A DNA stretch of 64,000 nucleotides, taken from positions 2,670,501-2,734,500 of the forward strand of contig NZ_CANMXB010000001.1 in NCBI RefSeq assembly GCF_947501785.1, read 5' to 3'. Shown here one piece after another: positions 9,701 through 18,887 of the stretch. This stretch comes from an uncultured Litoreibacter sp. (GTDB taxonomy: Bacteria > Pseudomonadota > Alphaproteobacteria > Rhodobacterales > Rhodobacteraceae). Both the position numbers and the translations under genes were made by a program. The notes under the pieces were generated by a model that did no database searches, had not been told where the DNA came from, and was given only the letters and a program-made list of their open reading frames with translations. Position 1 is the first letter of the stretch. Each line of letters begins with the position of its first letter.

Positions 9701-10362
9701 CTGACATAGCGCCGCAAAATGGGGGAAAGGTAGGCGTCGACGACGGCCGTGTCGCCGCGCGAGACCAGCTTGATCAGCGGGCTGGCCTCATGGCTGAGGG
9801 AAACCTGATCAAAACCCGATTGCCGCGCCATGTCCCCTATGGTTTGCTCATGCGCAGGAAAGCGATAGCTGTGCATCAGCGCGACAGCGACGGATCGATA
9901 ACCCTTGCCATAGGCCTCCGACAGGGCGGTACGCGTTGCACGTGTGTCGAGCGGGCAAATAACCTCGCCCGTAGCAGAGAGGCGTTCTTCGACTTCGATG
10001 ACGTCGTCATAGAGCAGCTCTGGCAATTCGATATTGAGATCAAACAGGCGGGGGCGGTTCTGAAAGCCGATGCGCAACAGGTCGCGCATACCTTTTGTGA
10101 TCAATAGCAACGTGCGCTCGCCCTTGCGTTCCAGCAGCGCATTTGTGGCGACGGTGGTGCCCATTTTGACGGCCGTGATTTGACCATCAGGGATCGGGTC
10201 AGCCTCGCCAAGCCCCAGCATTTCGCGGATGCCGTGCACGGCAGCGTCAGGATAAACTTCCGGATTTTCGGACAGCAGTTTGTGCGTCTTCAACCCGCCC
10301 TTCGGTGTTTTGGCGACGATGTCGGTGAATGTGCCTCCGCGGTCGACCCAAAATTGCCACAT
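6787..10362 (-). CDS. Fused HyuA-HyuB hydantoinase/5-oxoprolinase (OPLAH type)
   Basis: 1191-residue ATP-dependent amidohydrolase in which HyuA (about residues 1-690) and HyuB (about 700-1191) are one chain, as in eukaryotic OPLAH. Such enzymes open 5-oxoproline or hydantoins using ATP. Visible motifs are the N-terminal [11 protein letters not shown] nucleotide-binding loop, the SGPAGGVVG and [11 protein letters not shown] phosphate-binding blocks, [16 protein letters not shown], and in the B half [30 protein letters not shown] and [10 protein letters not shown]. The last carries metal-ligand-type His/Asp residues. AAGGAG precedes the ATG. It is the last gene of the LysR-DUF1445-TRAP-oxoprolinase array on this strand. 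Substrate choice between 5-oxoproline and other lactams cannot be read from sequence alone. Confidence 0.88.
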   Translation of the reverse strand: MWQFWVDRGGTFTDIVAKTPKGGLKTHKLLSENPEVYPDAAVHGIREMLGLGEADPIPDGQITAVKMGTTVATNALLERKGERTLLLITKGMRDLLRIGFQNRPRLFDLNIELPELLYDDVIEVEERLSATGEVICPLDTRATRTALSEAYGKGYRSVAVALMHSYRFPAHEQTIGDMARQSGFDQVSLSHEASPLIKLVSRGDTAVVDAYLSPILRRYVSQVASALGTGKGGCERLMFMRSNGGLTDAALFEGRDAILSGPAGGVVGMVSTATEHGFDKLIGFDMGGTSTDVCHYAGEFERSFETEVAGVRMRAPMMSIHTVAAGGGSILSYRDGRMQVGPESAGANPGPAAYRRGGPLTVTDCNVLLGKLQPDLFPPVFGPNADQPLDVDAVRAKFEAMAKEIGGGLSIEEIAQGFLRIAVENMANAIKKISVQRGYDVTKYTMNCFGGAGGQHACLVADALGMESIFIHPFAGVLSAFGMGLADVRAMREHQFGKPITEVVEARAVLDQLGQDASAEVSGQGISATNIKLVQTAHIRPSGAQQTLEIPFGSEEDMTHAFAAAHQQRFGFVPTDAALVIEVLSSEAIGATGEAVQLPDAAAAPSARQTTKMWSDGMQHDAPIVDRMTLRKGDIIQGPAILTEPTGTNILEQGWQAECVSGCCLVLTRTTPLARQEAIGTEVDPVMLEVFNNLFMSIAEQMGATLANTANSVNIKERYDFSCAIFDGAGDLVANAPHVPVHLGSMSESVRTILAQNAGKIRPGDVFMMNNPFNGGTHLPDVTVITPVFDEASSDILYTVASRGHHADIGGKTPGSAPPDSRSIEEEGVLIDNFLLVEQGKLRDHETRALLASGRYPCRNIDQNMADLSAQIAANATGQLELQKITSQFGAETVHAYMKHVQANAEESVRRVLDVLRDSAFTYSLDSGDQIQVKITVDKTTREAKIDFTGTSSQNALNYNAPLAICRAVVLYVFRTLVGSDIPMNEGCLKPLNLVVPEGSMINPRSPAAVISGNTEVSQAIADTLFGALGVIAGSQGTMNNFVYGNETYQNYETICGGTGAGDGFDGTSAVHSHMTNTRMTDPEVLESRFPVRLDEFSIRRGSGGSGKFQGGDGITRRLRFLEEMTVTVLSSHRKVPPFGAAGGGHGKTGENSVMRADGRVEILGGNAEAWLNVDDVFVLKTPGGGGYGKA

Positions 10363-10424
10363 GGCATAGCTCCTTCGTTTGCTGGCGCGCGAGCAGTAAA
10401 AATCAAGATGATGAGGTGGCGGCT

Positions 10425-11708
10425 TTAGTAGACCAGTGACGGCAACCAGAGCGCCAGATTAGGGAAGAACAAAAGTAGCCCCAGCATTACAAACATGGTG
10501 ACGACGAAAGGCAGCGCGCCTTTGATAACGTCGATCATCGGCCCGCCTTTTCGGATGCCCTGCACCACGTAGAGGTTGATGCCAATGGGCGGGGTGATCA
10601 GCGCGGTTTCCAGCAGCACCATCAGCAAGATGCCGAACCAGACGGGGTCAAAGCCCAGCGCCACCACGATGGGGGTGATCAGCGGCGCCATGGTCAGCAG
10701 CATCGACAACGTTTCCATGAAACAGCCGATCAGCACCAGCACCGCGACAATCATCAGCATGGTTTGCATCGGCGTCCAACCCAGCCCGGTGACGAAATCG
10801 GTCAGCGCCTGGGTCAGACCGATGATCGACAGCACGAAGTTCAGGAAGACGGCGGCGATGATAATCAGCATGATCATCGCTGTGGTGCGCATGGTGCCCT
10901 CGATGGCCTGACGCATCATGTCGATGGACATTTTGCCGTTCAGCGCAGCCAGCCCCATGGACGCCACGACGCCCAAGGCGGCGGCCTCGGTAGGCGTGGC
11001 AAGCCCCGCATAGATGGAGCCGACAACCACCACGAAGATGCCAAGCGGCGGGATCAGGGATGGTAGGGCGCGCAGGCGCTCGGCCCAAGTATGGCGCAGC
11101 TGATCGCCGCCCCATTCTGGTTTGATCATGCAGGCAATAACGACCGTGGCCATGAAGAGCAGCGCCAGCAGAAAGCCGGGCAGAAAGCCCGCGAGGTACA
11201 GCTCGGGAACGGATGTGTTGGTGAGCAACCCGTAGAGGATCAGGTTGATCGACGGGGGGATCAGGATGCCCAGTGTCCCGCCAGCGGCGACGGTACCCAG
11301 AAACAGGCTTTCGTTGTAACCACGCTTCTTGATCTGCGGCACAGCCACGGTGCCGATGGTCGCAGCGGTCGCCACGGAGGAACCGGAAGTGGCCGCGAAC
11401 AGCGCCGAGGACCCGATATTGGAGTGCATCAGCCCGCCCGGCAGCCAGCCCAGCCATTTGACGATACCGTCATACATGCGTTCCGTGATGCCGGCGCGCA
11501 GCAGGATTTCGCCCATCATCACGAACATCGGGATCGCCACCAGCAGGAAGTCCGTCGATGTCTGCCACGCCATGTCCGAGATCGCGCGGTGCAGCGGCAT
11601 CGGGCTATCGGTGAATTGCAGGATCAGTCCAAGCCATCCCAGCGAGGCGGCGATAGGCACGGCCAACCCGATCAGGGCCAGCAGGATGACAAGTGTTTTG
11701 ACCAACAT
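10425..11708 (-). CDS. dctM: TRAP transporter large permease (DctM family)
   Basis: 427-residue membrane protein of the DctM type, the ion-coupled channel subunit of a tripartite ATP-independent periplasmic transporter. It has many hydrophobic helices over its whole length, and conserved blocks such as IPMFVMMGEIL, SGSSVATAATIGTVAVPQM-like text, LGILIPPSINLILYG and ETALITPPIGINLYV. The length is normal for the family. It follows dctQ with a gap of only a few bases and precedes the oxoprolinase gene, so it probably imports that enzyme's substrate (inference). Confidence 0.93.
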   Translation of the reverse strand: MLVKTLVILLALIGLAVPIAASLGWLGLILQFTDSPMPLHRAISDMAWQTSTDFLLVAIPMFVMMGEILLRAGITERMYDGIVKWLGWLPGGLMHSNIGSSALFAATSGSSVATAATIGTVAVPQIKKRGYNESLFLGTVAAGGTLGILIPPSINLILYGLLTNTSVPELYLAGFLPGFLLALLFMATVVIACMIKPEWGGDQLRHTWAERLRALPSLIPPLGIFVVVVGSIYAGLATPTEAAALGVVASMGLAALNGKMSIDMMRQAIEGTMRTTAMIMLIIIAAVFLNFVLSIIGLTQALTDFVTGLGWTPMQTMLMIVAVLVLIGCFMETLSMLLTMAPLITPIVVALGFDPVWFGILLMVLLETALITPPIGINLYVVQGIRKGGPMIDVIKGALPFVVTMFVMLGLLLFFPNLALWLPSLVY

Positions 11709-11712
11709 CAGT

Positions 11713-12276
11713 TTACACCGTTTCGTCTTGAATTTGCTCGTCGAGGGATTTGACCCCGATCAGGTCCTGCGTGCCTGCGTGATCGCCCTTGGCCATGCGC
11801 CTCAGCGCCACAAGGCACAGCAGCAGACCAGAGAAGACAAAGAAGGCCCAGCCCAGCAGCCACGGTATTTGCGGGATGGCCAGCGGGACGCGCATCGGCG
11901 TGATCGACCGCGACCCGTTCGACAGCGTGTCGCCGACCATCGACCAGACGTTGTAGACGATAACCAAGGCAAAGCTGACCAGCAGCAGCATTCCCAGCAG
12001 GTTTATTGCCCCGTGCAGCACTTTGGGGATCGCCCCTAAGAGCGCGTCGACCCTGATATGCGCGCGCTCAAACAACGCGTAGGACAGCGCCAGTGCGGTC
12101 GCGACGCCAAAGGCATAGCCAGAAATTTCATCCGCCCCGCCGATGGACAGGTTGAACAACTTGCGCAGGAAGACTTCCGCCGTGACGAGGAATGCCGATA
12201 GGACAATCAATGTCCCGCCAATCCATGTCAGCCACAAGCTGAGGGTGCGTGTGTTGGTTAGCAGTCGCTCTAACAT
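11713..12276 (-). CDS. dctQ: TRAP transporter small permease (DctQ family)
   Basis: 187-residue small membrane subunit of the TRAP transporter, with four predicted hydrophobic helices. The family-typical first helix is followed by EVFLRKLFN and GADEISGYAFG. DctQ pairs with DctM in the inner membrane. It sits between dctP and dctM in the usual P-Q-M order and is 4 bp from dctM. The C-terminal tail is long and charged. Confidence 0.9.
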   Translation of the reverse strand: MLERLLTNTRTLSLWLTWIGGTLIVLSAFLVTAEVFLRKLFNLSIGGADEISGYAFGVATALALSYALFERAHIRVDALLGAIPKVLHGAINLLGMLLLVSFALVIVYNVWSMVGDTLSNGSRSITPMRVPLAIPQIPWLLGWAFFVFSGLLLCLVALRRMAKGDHAGTQDLIGVKSLDEQIQDETV

Positions 12277-12337
12277 CGGTTCGTCCTGTGCGAGGAGGGA
12301 GGGTTGAGCGGCGAGAGTGCCCCGCCGCCCGGGTCGT

Positions 12338-13375
12338 TTACTTCGCTGCAGCGGTCAGGCCGAGGATCGGACCCACGGTCTCGTTCCAGTTGGCCGCACA
12401 CTCGGCCCCGCAGCGTTCCGCCCAGCGGGCCAGAACCACATCCGTTGCGATGGTGTCGCGGAGTTTTAGGTCCGCTTCAGATGGCTCGACCAAGGTCATA
12501 GATCCCGGTTCGCCGACGGAACAATCGCCGCCTGTGATACAAGAGATGGCCACGTCATCCTCAGTCGCTGTCTCGGCCCACATCGCGTCGTTCAAGGTCG
12601 CGATTTCAGTCTGGAGCAGCGATTGCTGTTCGGCTGACAGGCTGTTCCACTTGTCCATGTTCATCGCCCCAAACGCGAGGCCCCAACCGACGCGCAATGT
12701 GTAGGCGTGGGTGGCGACTTGGTTCCACTTGGCGGTGTAGGCGGACATGGTGCCGGTGATTGCGCAGTCAACGACGCCCTTTTCCAGCGCCGGGATCACT
12801 TCGGAGAAGGACACGGTGACGGACGTGCCGCCGACGCCTTCGACGAAATCACCCAAGGTGGTGGAGTAGACACGGATTTTCTTGCCGTCCAGGTCTGCGA
12901 TGCCGTTCACCTCGCCATTGCACCACAGGGTTTGGCTGGGAAACGGGTACAGCATCAGGAGCTTGGCGTTGTAGATGTCGGCGAATGCAGTTTCCAAAGT
13001 GGGATAGTAAGCTTCCGAAACTTTGCGCTGCGTGTCGATGTCTTGGGTCAGTGACGACAGGTCTGCGCCCTCAAAGATCGCGTTCTCTGCCGCGACGTAG
13101 CCAGGCAGGCCGAAGGCGAAATCGAACACGCCGTTCTTCACAAGGCGCATAATCTCAAAGCCCTTCAGGCCGAGACCGGATTGTGACTGGATCTTGCCGA
13201 CGATGGCACCGCCGGAGGCTTCGTTGAGGCGGGAATTGAAGAAGGGTTCTTCGTGCTTTTGGAAGTTCGTCAGGCTGGACCATGTGCCCACGGCGCTCAG
13301 AACGACAGGGTCATCTGCGAAGGCGGCGCTTGCGCTGAAGGTGAGGGCTGCGAGGGCCGTTGTTACTTTTTTCAT
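12338..13375 (-). CDS. dctP: TRAP transporter substrate-binding protein (DctP family)
   Basis: 345-residue periplasmic solute-binding protein. A clear Sec signal peptide (MKKVTTALAALTFSASAAFA) is cleaved before DDPVV. The body has the DctP pattern, including GLKGFEIMRLV near residue 70, the LDGKKIRVYS block with the conserved Arg that binds the substrate carboxylate in this family, and VDCAITGTMS. This points to an organic acid ligand, which would fit 5-oxoproline or a related cyclic amide acid, but the ligand is not proven. It is the first TRAP gene, just downstream of the DUF1445 gene. Confidence 0.93.
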   Translation of the reverse strand: MKKVTTALAALTFSASAAFADDPVVLSAVGTWSSLTNFQKHEEPFFNSRLNEASGGAIVGKIQSQSGLGLKGFEIMRLVKNGVFDFAFGLPGYVAAENAIFEGADLSSLTQDIDTQRKVSEAYYPTLETAFADIYNAKLLMLYPFPSQTLWCNGEVNGIADLDGKKIRVYSTTLGDFVEGVGGTSVTVSFSEVIPALEKGVVDCAITGTMSAYTAKWNQVATHAYTLRVGWGLAFGAMNMDKWNSLSAEQQSLLQTEIATLNDAMWAETATEDDVAISCITGGDCSVGEPGSMTLVEPSEADLKLRDTIATDVVLARWAERCGAECAANWNETVGPILGLTAAAK

Positions 13376-13402
13376 CGTTAGTCTCCTTGTTGGTCGTTTT
13401 TG

Positions 13403-14227
13403 TTATGGGGTCGGAAGAATGGGCGTTTCGGCATCTTCGGCCACGTCCGCGATCAGCATGTGGCCGGGAGAATGGGTGATGCATAGCGGCAGCTTGGCAT
13501 CGAGCAGCACGTTTTGCGGAGTGACGCCGCAGGCCCAATAGACAGGGACCTCGCCCGGTTTGATTTCGACTGCATCACCCCAATCGGGGCTGGACAGGTC
13601 ATTGATGCCAATCTCAGTGGGGTCGCCAATGCCAATGGGCGCACCGTGGGCCTGCGGAAACCGGGCGCTGATTTTGTGGGCTTCGTCTACCTGATGTTCC
13701 GGGATGGGCCGCATTGTGACGACCATTTTGCCGCCAAACGGCCCTGCCGGTGTCAGGTCGATGTTGGACCGGAACATAGGGACGTTGCGGCCCGTTTCGA
13801 TATGGCGGACGGGGATGTCATTGCGCAGAAGCGCATTTTCAAACGTGAAGGAGCAGCCCAGGGCAACGGTGACGAAGTCGTCGCTCCAGAGAGCGGAAAT
13901 ATCGCTGACCTCTTCCGCAAGCACGCCGTCTTTGAAGACGCGATACCTTGAGACGTCAGTTCGGATATCGATGTCGCGGCCAAGCGTCGGCAGGCTCGGG
14001 TCGCCGCTATCACCCACACCAACCACCGGGCAGGGCTTGGGGTTGCGCTGGCAGAACCGCAAGAAGTCCAACGCAAACCGCTCAGGGAGAATTGCGAGGT
14101 TGCATTGAAGCTTTCCTGCGGCAAGGCCGGCGGTATGCCCCGCATATGATCCAGACCGAATAGATGCGCGAACCTGCTCGGCGGACGCGCCTGTTAGATC
14201 GGCGTAAGATGTGGTCTGGGTCGTCAT
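13403..14227 (-). CDS. DUF1445 putative hydro-lyase (YcsI / D-glutamate cyclase-like)
   Basis: 274-residue member of the DUF1445 family (B. subtilis YcsI). Conserved blocks seen are GYAGHTAGLAAGKLQCNLAI-like text near the N-terminus, FLRFCQRNPKPCPV, LGCSFTFENAL, MVVTMRPI, GEVPVYWACGVTPQ and ITHSPGHMLI near the C-terminus. The annotated activity in databases is putative hydro-lyase. The mammalian mitochondrial protein DGLUCY contains a related domain and interconverts D-glutamate and 5-oxo-D-proline, which would fit this neighbourhood. I chose the ATG at 14227, which has AGAGG upstream, over an ATG 19 codons earlier. It is cotranscribed with the TRAP genes. Confidence 0.85.
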   Translation of the reverse strand: MTTQTTSYADLTGASAEQVRASIRSGSYAGHTAGLAAGKLQCNLAILPERFALDFLRFCQRNPKPCPVVGVGDSGDPSLPTLGRDIDIRTDVSRYRVFKDGVLAEEVSDISALWSDDFVTVALGCSFTFENALLRNDIPVRHIETGRNVPMFRSNIDLTPAGPFGGKMVVTMRPIPEHQVDEAHKISARFPQAHGAPIGIGDPTEIGINDLSSPDWGDAVEIKPGEVPVYWACGVTPQNVLLDAKLPLCITHSPGHMLIADVAEDAETPILPTP

Positions 14228-14322
14228 GGCGGCAGCCTCTTGTGGTCTGGGAAAACCATTCCACAGATGCTGCAATTTATTCAAATTATCATTTTATATC
14301 AGGAGTGATAGATTTTGGCGAT

Positions 14323-15201
14323 CTACCTAGGGTGAGAAGCTTCCCACTGCACCGCCACGTCCCGCGCAATTTCTGCGCTGTTTTCAACAAGAAAGCTGCG
14401 CGGTTCCGACAGGTAAGACGCCGTGAACTCCAACGATGTGGGTTTGAACCCGGGGTCGAACTCGACAATTTGGCCGGAGCGCAGGTAATCGTCTGCCAGG
14501 GCGCGGGGATAGGGGCCAACGGCGATTCCCGCCGCGATCATCTTCAAACTGGCCGACAAAGACGCCGACGCATAGACCCGCACCTGAGGCCCAATGCGGC
14601 GGGACAATTCCGACATCAGCTCGCGGTGGGGTCGGGTCTTGCTGGAATATGAAATGACCGGAATGGCGCTAAGATCAGTTTCCGGATTTTGGGTCGAGCG
14701 GTACCAATGCAAATCGAACGGCGGCAGGGCCACGTTTTCGACGGTGAATTCCGAAACAGGGCCCATCAGAAAGACCAGATCCAGCCGCCGCTCCAAAAGG
14801 GAGGCCCGCAGGTTGAGCGAAATATCGACCGTCAAATCAAGGTTCACGCGAGGATATTGCTCGCTGAACGCTTTCAGGAACTCCGGCAACCAGGCTTGTG
14901 CAATCGTCTCCGACGCGCCTACGCGAAACAGCCCCTCTGCCTCGGACGGATTTGCCACACGCTGCTTGATCTCTTCTTCGACGAACAGCATCTGTTCCGC
15001 ATAGGACAGAAGCAATGTGCCATGCTTCGTGAGCACAAGGGTGCCGGGGCCACGTTCGAAAAGCGGGACGCGCAGCTCATCTTCCAAGTTGGATATGCGC
15101 GTCGACACCGCGGGCTGGGACAGATGCAGACGCTCCGCCGCTTTGCGAAAGCCCCCAAGCCTCGCAACCCACAAGAACGTCTTTATTTGATCAAAGGTCA
15201 T
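14323..15201 (-). CDS. LysR-family transcriptional regulator
   Basis: 292-residue LysR regulator. An N-terminal winged helix-turn-helix covers residues 1-60 (DQIKTFLWVARLGGFRKAAE then LSQPAVSTRISNLEDEL), followed by a periplasmic-binding-protein-like effector domain. It lies upstream of, and in the same direction as, the DUF1445-dctPQM-oxoprolinase genes with about 95 bp between, so it is the likely local regulator of that unit. This arrangement differs from the common divergent LysR layout. Effector unknown; 5-oxoproline or the TRAP substrate is a reasonable guess. Confidence 0.9.
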   Translation of the reverse strand: MTFDQIKTFLWVARLGGFRKAAERLHLSQPAVSTRISNLEDELRVPLFERGPGTLVLTKHGTLLLSYAEQMLFVEEEIKQRVANPSEAEGLFRVGASETIAQAWLPEFLKAFSEQYPRVNLDLTVDISLNLRASLLERRLDLVFLMGPVSEFTVENVALPPFDLHWYRSTQNPETDLSAIPVISYSSKTRPHRELMSELSRRIGPQVRVYASASLSASLKMIAAGIAVGPYPRALADDYLRSGQIVEFDPGFKPTSLEFTASYLSEPRSFLVENSAEIARDVAVQWEASHPR

Positions 15202-15402
15202 AGGTATTCATATTGTTGATTACATTCGGGGCCAATCCATAAATAAACCTGTGCCTGCACGACATTCGTCCAAGCTGAACCGTTTGGGAAACAACACTGG
15301 GCCAACCTCCATCGCCGCCGGCAGGGTCGCCTCATCGGGCTTTGTTGAAAAATCCTGCCAAAGCACGTATTGCCAACTCCAACCCATACACAGGACTTTA
15401 TC
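15202..15402. other. Intergenic region between LysR gene and rnd
   Basis: About 200 bp separating the divergent LysR and RNase D genes. It contains an antisense open frame (15220-15498) that runs into rnd and resembles nothing, so I treat it as noncoding. I see no clear hairpin or operator beyond a likely short promoter stretch. Confidence 0.4.
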
Positions 15403-16014
15403 GTGGCAAATCATCTCTATATCGGCGACTTGCCGGACGGCTTGGACCTTGGGCCTATCGTGGCCATAGATTGCGAAACCATGGGGCTCAATCCACATCG
15501 GGATCGGCTATGCGTGATCCAGATGTCTGGCGGCGACGGCAATGCCCACATGATCCAGGTGCAACAGGGCCAGACGGAGGCCCCGAACCTAAGCAAGATG
15601 TTGGCGGATCCGAATGTCCTGAAACTGTTTCACTTTGGGCGCTTTGATATCGCGGCCATGCTGAATACGTTTGGAACCGTCACCGCGCCTGTTTATTGCA
15701 CCAAGATCGCGTCAAAGCTGGTGCGTACCTACACGGACCGGCATGGGCTGAAAAATCTGCTTCAGGAGTTGATGAACAAGGATATCTCCAAACAGCAGCA
15801 GTCTAGCGACTGGGGCGCCAAGAGCCTGACCGACGCGCAATTGGACTACGCGGCGTCTGATGTTTTGTACCTGCACGAGCTGCGCGAGAAGCTGAACGTG
15901 ATGCTGGAACGCGAGGGCCGCACCGAGATTGCGCAGGCGTGTTTTGACTTCCTGCCGATGCGCGCTCGGCTGGATTTGGCCGGTTGGCCTGAAATTGACA
16001 TCTTCGCGCACTAA
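15403..16014 (+). CDS. rnd: Ribonuclease D-like 3'-5' exonuclease
   Basis: 203-residue DEDD-family exonuclease. ExoI is AIDCETMGL near residue 25, ExoII lies around LFHFGRFDIAAML and ExoIII around LDYAASDVLYL (a DEDDy active site with Tyr). It is a short form lacking the C-terminal HRDC domain of E. coli RNase D, as is common for this alphaproteobacterial type, so its substrate may be narrower than tRNA 3' trimming. The GTG at 15403 has AGGA 7 bp upstream and gives the family-typical start; a TTG 11 codons earlier is less likely. It begins the rnd-kdsD-lptCAB unit. Confidence 0.9.
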   Translation: MANHLYIGDLPDGLDLGPIVAIDCETMGLNPHRDRLCVIQMSGGDGNAHMIQVQQGQTEAPNLSKMLADPNVLKLFHFGRFDIAAMLNTFGTVTAPVYCTKIASKLVRTYTDRHGLKNLLQELMNKDISKQQQSSDWGAKSLTDAQLDYAASDVLYLHELREKLNVMLEREGRTEIAQACFDFLPMRARLDLAGWPEIDIFAH

Positions 16015-16023
16015 GTAAGGGGC

Positions 16024-17013
16024 ATGTTGAAACACGTGACCACCAAGACCCAAATGGACACACCGATCCAATCCGCCCGCCGCGTCATCACCGACGAGGC
16101 CGACGCGCTGACCAAGCTTGCCCAATCGATCGATGGCAGCTTCGCCGAAGCTGTGGATCGCATCCAGACCTGCCAGGGCCGCGTGATTGTCACCGGCATG
16201 GGCAAATCAGGCCACATCGCAAACAAGATTGCGGCGACGCTGGCGTCCACCGGGACACCGGCCCATTTTGTGCACCCGGCCGAGGCCAGTCATGGCGACC
16301 TTGGGATGATCGGCAAAACGGATGTGGTGCTCGCGCTGTCAAACTCTGGCGAGGCGCCCGAGCTTTCCAACCTTCTGGCCTATACCCGACGTTTCAATAT
16401 TCCGCTGATTGCCATCACCAGCCGTATCGACGGTACCCTCGCCACCCAATCCGACATCTGCCTGCTGATCCCCCAACTGGGCGAAGCTTGCGGCTATGGT
16501 GTGGTGCCAACCATCTCGACGACCATGACGCTGGCGATGGGCGACGCATTGGCAATCACCTTGATGCAGCTGCGCGGGTTCACGCCAGAGCATTTCCGCG
16601 ACTTCCACCCGGGCGGCAAGTTGGGGGCCAAGCTGTCGAAGGTTGGCGACCTGATGCATTCGGGCAGCGCCTTACCGATGGTCAGCCTTGATACGCCGAT
16701 GTCCGAGGCGCTCCTTGAAATCAGCCAAAAAGGGTTTGGCGTCGTCGCGGTAACCGACGCGGACGGACATTTGGCGGGCATCATCACCGATGGCGACCTG
16801 CGCCGCCACATGGACGGGTTGCTCGACCAAACCGCAGAGACCGTGATGACCGCAGCGCCTCAAACGATAACGCCGGACTCGCTTGCCGATGCGGCGGTCA
16901 GCATCATGAACGACCGGAAAATCACATGCCTGTTCGTGACCGAAAACGGCACGGCAACGGCGCCGATGGGTCTGCTGCATATTCACGACTGTCTGCGGGC
17001 CGGGGTGGCGTAG
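16024..17013 (+). CDS. kdsD: Arabinose-5-phosphate isomerase (KpsF/GutQ family)
   Basis: 329-residue isomerase converting ribulose-5-phosphate to arabinose-5-phosphate, the first committed step to Kdo for lipopolysaccharide or capsule. The SIS sugar-isomerase domain spans about residues 40-180 (VTGMGKSGHIANKIAATLASTG and HPAEASHGDLGM). Two CBS domains follow (about 205-329; IITDGDLRRHMD is the first CBS signature). It is 9 bp after rnd and 1 bp before lptC, in line with shared supply and export of Kdo-containing lipid. kdsB, the later step, is at 28.8-29.6 kb. Confidence 0.95.
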   Translation: MLKHVTTKTQMDTPIQSARRVITDEADALTKLAQSIDGSFAEAVDRIQTCQGRVIVTGMGKSGHIANKIAATLASTGTPAHFVHPAEASHGDLGMIGKTDVVLALSNSGEAPELSNLLAYTRRFNIPLIAITSRIDGTLATQSDICLLIPQLGEACGYGVVPTISTTMTLAMGDALAITLMQLRGFTPEHFRDFHPGGKLGAKLSKVGDLMHSGSALPMVSLDTPMSEALLEISQKGFGVVAVTDADGHLAGIITDGDLRRHMDGLLDQTAETVMTAAPQTITPDSLADAAVSIMNDRKITCLFVTENGTATAPMGLLHIHDCLRAGVA

Positions 17014-17014
17014 C

Positions 17015-17611
17015 ATGGCCGTCGCGAACAACCCCTATTCCCGCTTCGTGCAATTTGCGAAAATCGCGTTGCCGTTGCTTGCTTTGGGGCTGTTGTCGAC
17101 AATGTTCCTGTTCTCCAAGAGCGTCGACATAGAGGGAGCCATCCCGATCTTCGAAGGCGCGGAAGAAATTGCGCGGGAACAGAGCCTTGCTGCCCCGAAA
17201 TTTTCTGGGGTCACCTCCGATGGATCGACGATCACCGTGACGGCCGAATCTGCGAAACCCGACCTGACGAACCCTCGACGGCTATCCGCCAAAAATGTGA
17301 TGGCGGACATAGAAACTCAGGGCGGCACGCAGTTCATGGTTCTGTCGGATGATGCTTTGTATGACGGCACCACCGACACGCTCGATCTGATGGGTAGGGT
17401 CCGCATAAACACGTCAACTGGCTATCAGCTAAACACCGATGCTTTGGTTGCCGATCTGGCCGTAACCGGATTGGTGTCGCCGGGCATGGTGACGGGCACC
17501 GGACCGGCTGGAACTCTGGAAGCGGGCGCAATGGAATTGTCCGGTGAAAACGGCTCACAGGTTCTTGTTTTCAAGCAGGGCGTTAAACTGATATACGATC
17601 CGAAAGATTAG
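17015..17611 (+). CDS. lptC: LPS export system protein LptC
   Basis: 198-residue inner-membrane-anchored protein with one N-terminal transmembrane helix (about residues 12-35) and a periplasmic beta-jellyroll. LptC hands lipopolysaccharide from the LptB2FG transporter to LptA. The body has the pattern seen in alphaproteobacterial LptC (TSDGSTITVTAESAKPDL, then DTLDLMGRVRINTSTGY). Start codon is 1 bp after the kdsD stop, and lptA follows 8 bp downstream. Confidence 0.9.
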   Translation: MAVANNPYSRFVQFAKIALPLLALGLLSTMFLFSKSVDIEGAIPIFEGAEEIAREQSLAAPKFSGVTSDGSTITVTAESAKPDLTNPRRLSAKNVMADIETQGGTQFMVLSDDALYDGTTDTLDLMGRVRINTSTGYQLNTDALVADLAVTGLVSPGMVTGTGPAGTLEAGAMELSGENGSQVLVFKQGVKLIYDPKD

Positions 17612-17619
17612 GGGGTGTC

Positions 17620-18126
17620 ATGAGACATGTGTTGCGGCCTGTGTTGGGCCTTGTTCTCGCTATCTGCGCCAGCTCTGCATTGCTCGCCCAAGGGGCGACG
17701 GTTGCGTTTGGCGGCTTGCAGCACGACGCGTCGCTTCCTGTCGAAATCACAGCGGACGAACTGACGGTTGACCAAGGCACCGGCTCCGCAGTGTTCATTG
17801 GCAATGTTGTTGCCGGTCAGGGCGAAATGCGGCTCAGCGCGGCCCGCGTGCAGGTGCAATACGCCGTGGTGGACGGCCAGGCGACAGGCGACATTGATCA
17901 GCTGATCGCCTCAGGCGGCGTGACCTTGGTCAATGGCGCCGAAGCGGCTGAGGCCCAGAACGCGGTCTATTCGGTAAGCGGCGCCGAGATCGTGATGACC
18001 GGCGACGTGATCCTGACGCAAGGCGTCAACGCGCTGTCGGGTGAAAAGCTGACGGTCGACCTGAACACCGGCAAAGGCCGGATGTCCGGCCGCGTCAAAA
18101 CGATCTTTCAGACGGGCGGTAACTGA
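17620..18126 (+). CDS. lptA: Lipopolysaccharide transport periplasmic protein LptA
   Basis: 168-residue periplasmic bridge protein. It has a signal peptide (MRHVLRPVLGLVLAICASSALLAQG) followed by an OstA-like beta-jellyroll with PVEITADELTVDQGTGSAVFIGNV near residue 40 and a repeated strand pattern to the end. It forms the filament that carries LPS to the outer membrane. The stop overlaps the lptB start by 1 bp (TGATG). Confidence 0.92.
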   Translation: MRHVLRPVLGLVLAICASSALLAQGATVAFGGLQHDASLPVEITADELTVDQGTGSAVFIGNVVAGQGEMRLSAARVQVQYAVVDGQATGDIDQLIASGGVTLVNGAEAAEAQNAVYSVSGAEIVMTGDVILTQGVNALSGEKLTVDLNTGKGRMSGRVKTIFQTGGN

Positions 18127-18887
18127 TGGCAGACGGGCCAAATCTGCAGGTGACCGACGGGTCATCCGGCCTGAAAATCGTCGGGCTGCGCAAAAACTAT
18201 AAGCGGCGCCCGGTGATCCGGGACGTGTCGCTCGATCTGGCACGTGGCGAGGTTGTCGCTTTGTTGGGACCAAATGGTTCCGGCAAAACGACCTGTTTCT
18301 ATTCCATCGCCGGGCTGGTCACGCCCGAGGCGGGGACGGTCACCATCGATGGGCAGGATGTTACGCTGCTACCGATGTACCGGCGCGCCAAAATGGGCAT
18401 TGGTTACCTGCCACAGGAAATGTCGATTTTTCGCGGGCTGAGCGTCGAGGACAACATTCTTGCCATCCTCGAAATCTCCATCAAAAACCGGACCAAACGC
18501 CGCGAACGGCTGGAAGAGCTGCTGAACGAATTCTCGATCGGACACCTGCGCCGGGCCCCTGCCCTGTCCCTTTCTGGCGGCGAACGTCGCCGCGCGGAAA
18601 TCGCCCGCTGTTTGGCGGCTGACCCCAAATACCTGCTGTTGGATGAACCGTTTGCCGGTGTCGATCCAATTGCAGTCGGCGAAATCAGATCGCTGGTTGC
18701 GGATCTCAAGAAGCGGGGAATCGGCGTGCTGATCACCGACCACAACGTACGCGAAACGCTTGAGATCGTGGACCGCGCCTACATCCTGCATGATGGCCAT
18801 GTGTTGATGAGCGGCACCACGGATGAAGTGGTAAAGGACGAAAATGTGCGCCGGGTTTACCTGGGCCAAAACTTCCGCATTTCCTGA
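18126..18887 (+). CDS. lptB: LPS export ABC transporter ATPase LptB
   Basis: 253-residue cytoplasmic ATPase that powers LPS extraction from the inner membrane with LptF/LptG, which are not in this window. The Walker A loop is GPNGSGKTT (about residue 44). The signature is LSGGERRR, Walker B is LLLDEPFAG, and the H-loop His is in ITDHNVRET. The last gene of the rnd-kdsD-lptCAB unit. rpoN, which often follows lptB in other alphaproteobacteria, is absent here. Confidence 0.96.
   Translation: MADGPNLQVTDGSSGLKIVGLRKNYKRRPVIRDVSLDLARGEVVALLGPNGSGKTTCFYSIAGLVTPEAGTVTIDGQDVTLLPMYRRAKMGIGYLPQEMSIFRGLSVEDNILAILEISIKNRTKRRERLEELLNEFSIGHLRRAPALSLSGGERRRAEIARCLAADPKYLLLDEPFAGVDPIAVGEIRSLVADLKKRGIGVLITDHNVRETLEIVDRAYILHDGHVLMSGTTDEVVKDENVRRVYLGQNFRIS

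Noticed and set aside
15220-15498. 92-residue open frame before and into rnd
   Set aside because: Overlaps the rnd start antisense and has no ribosome binding site or family resemblance.
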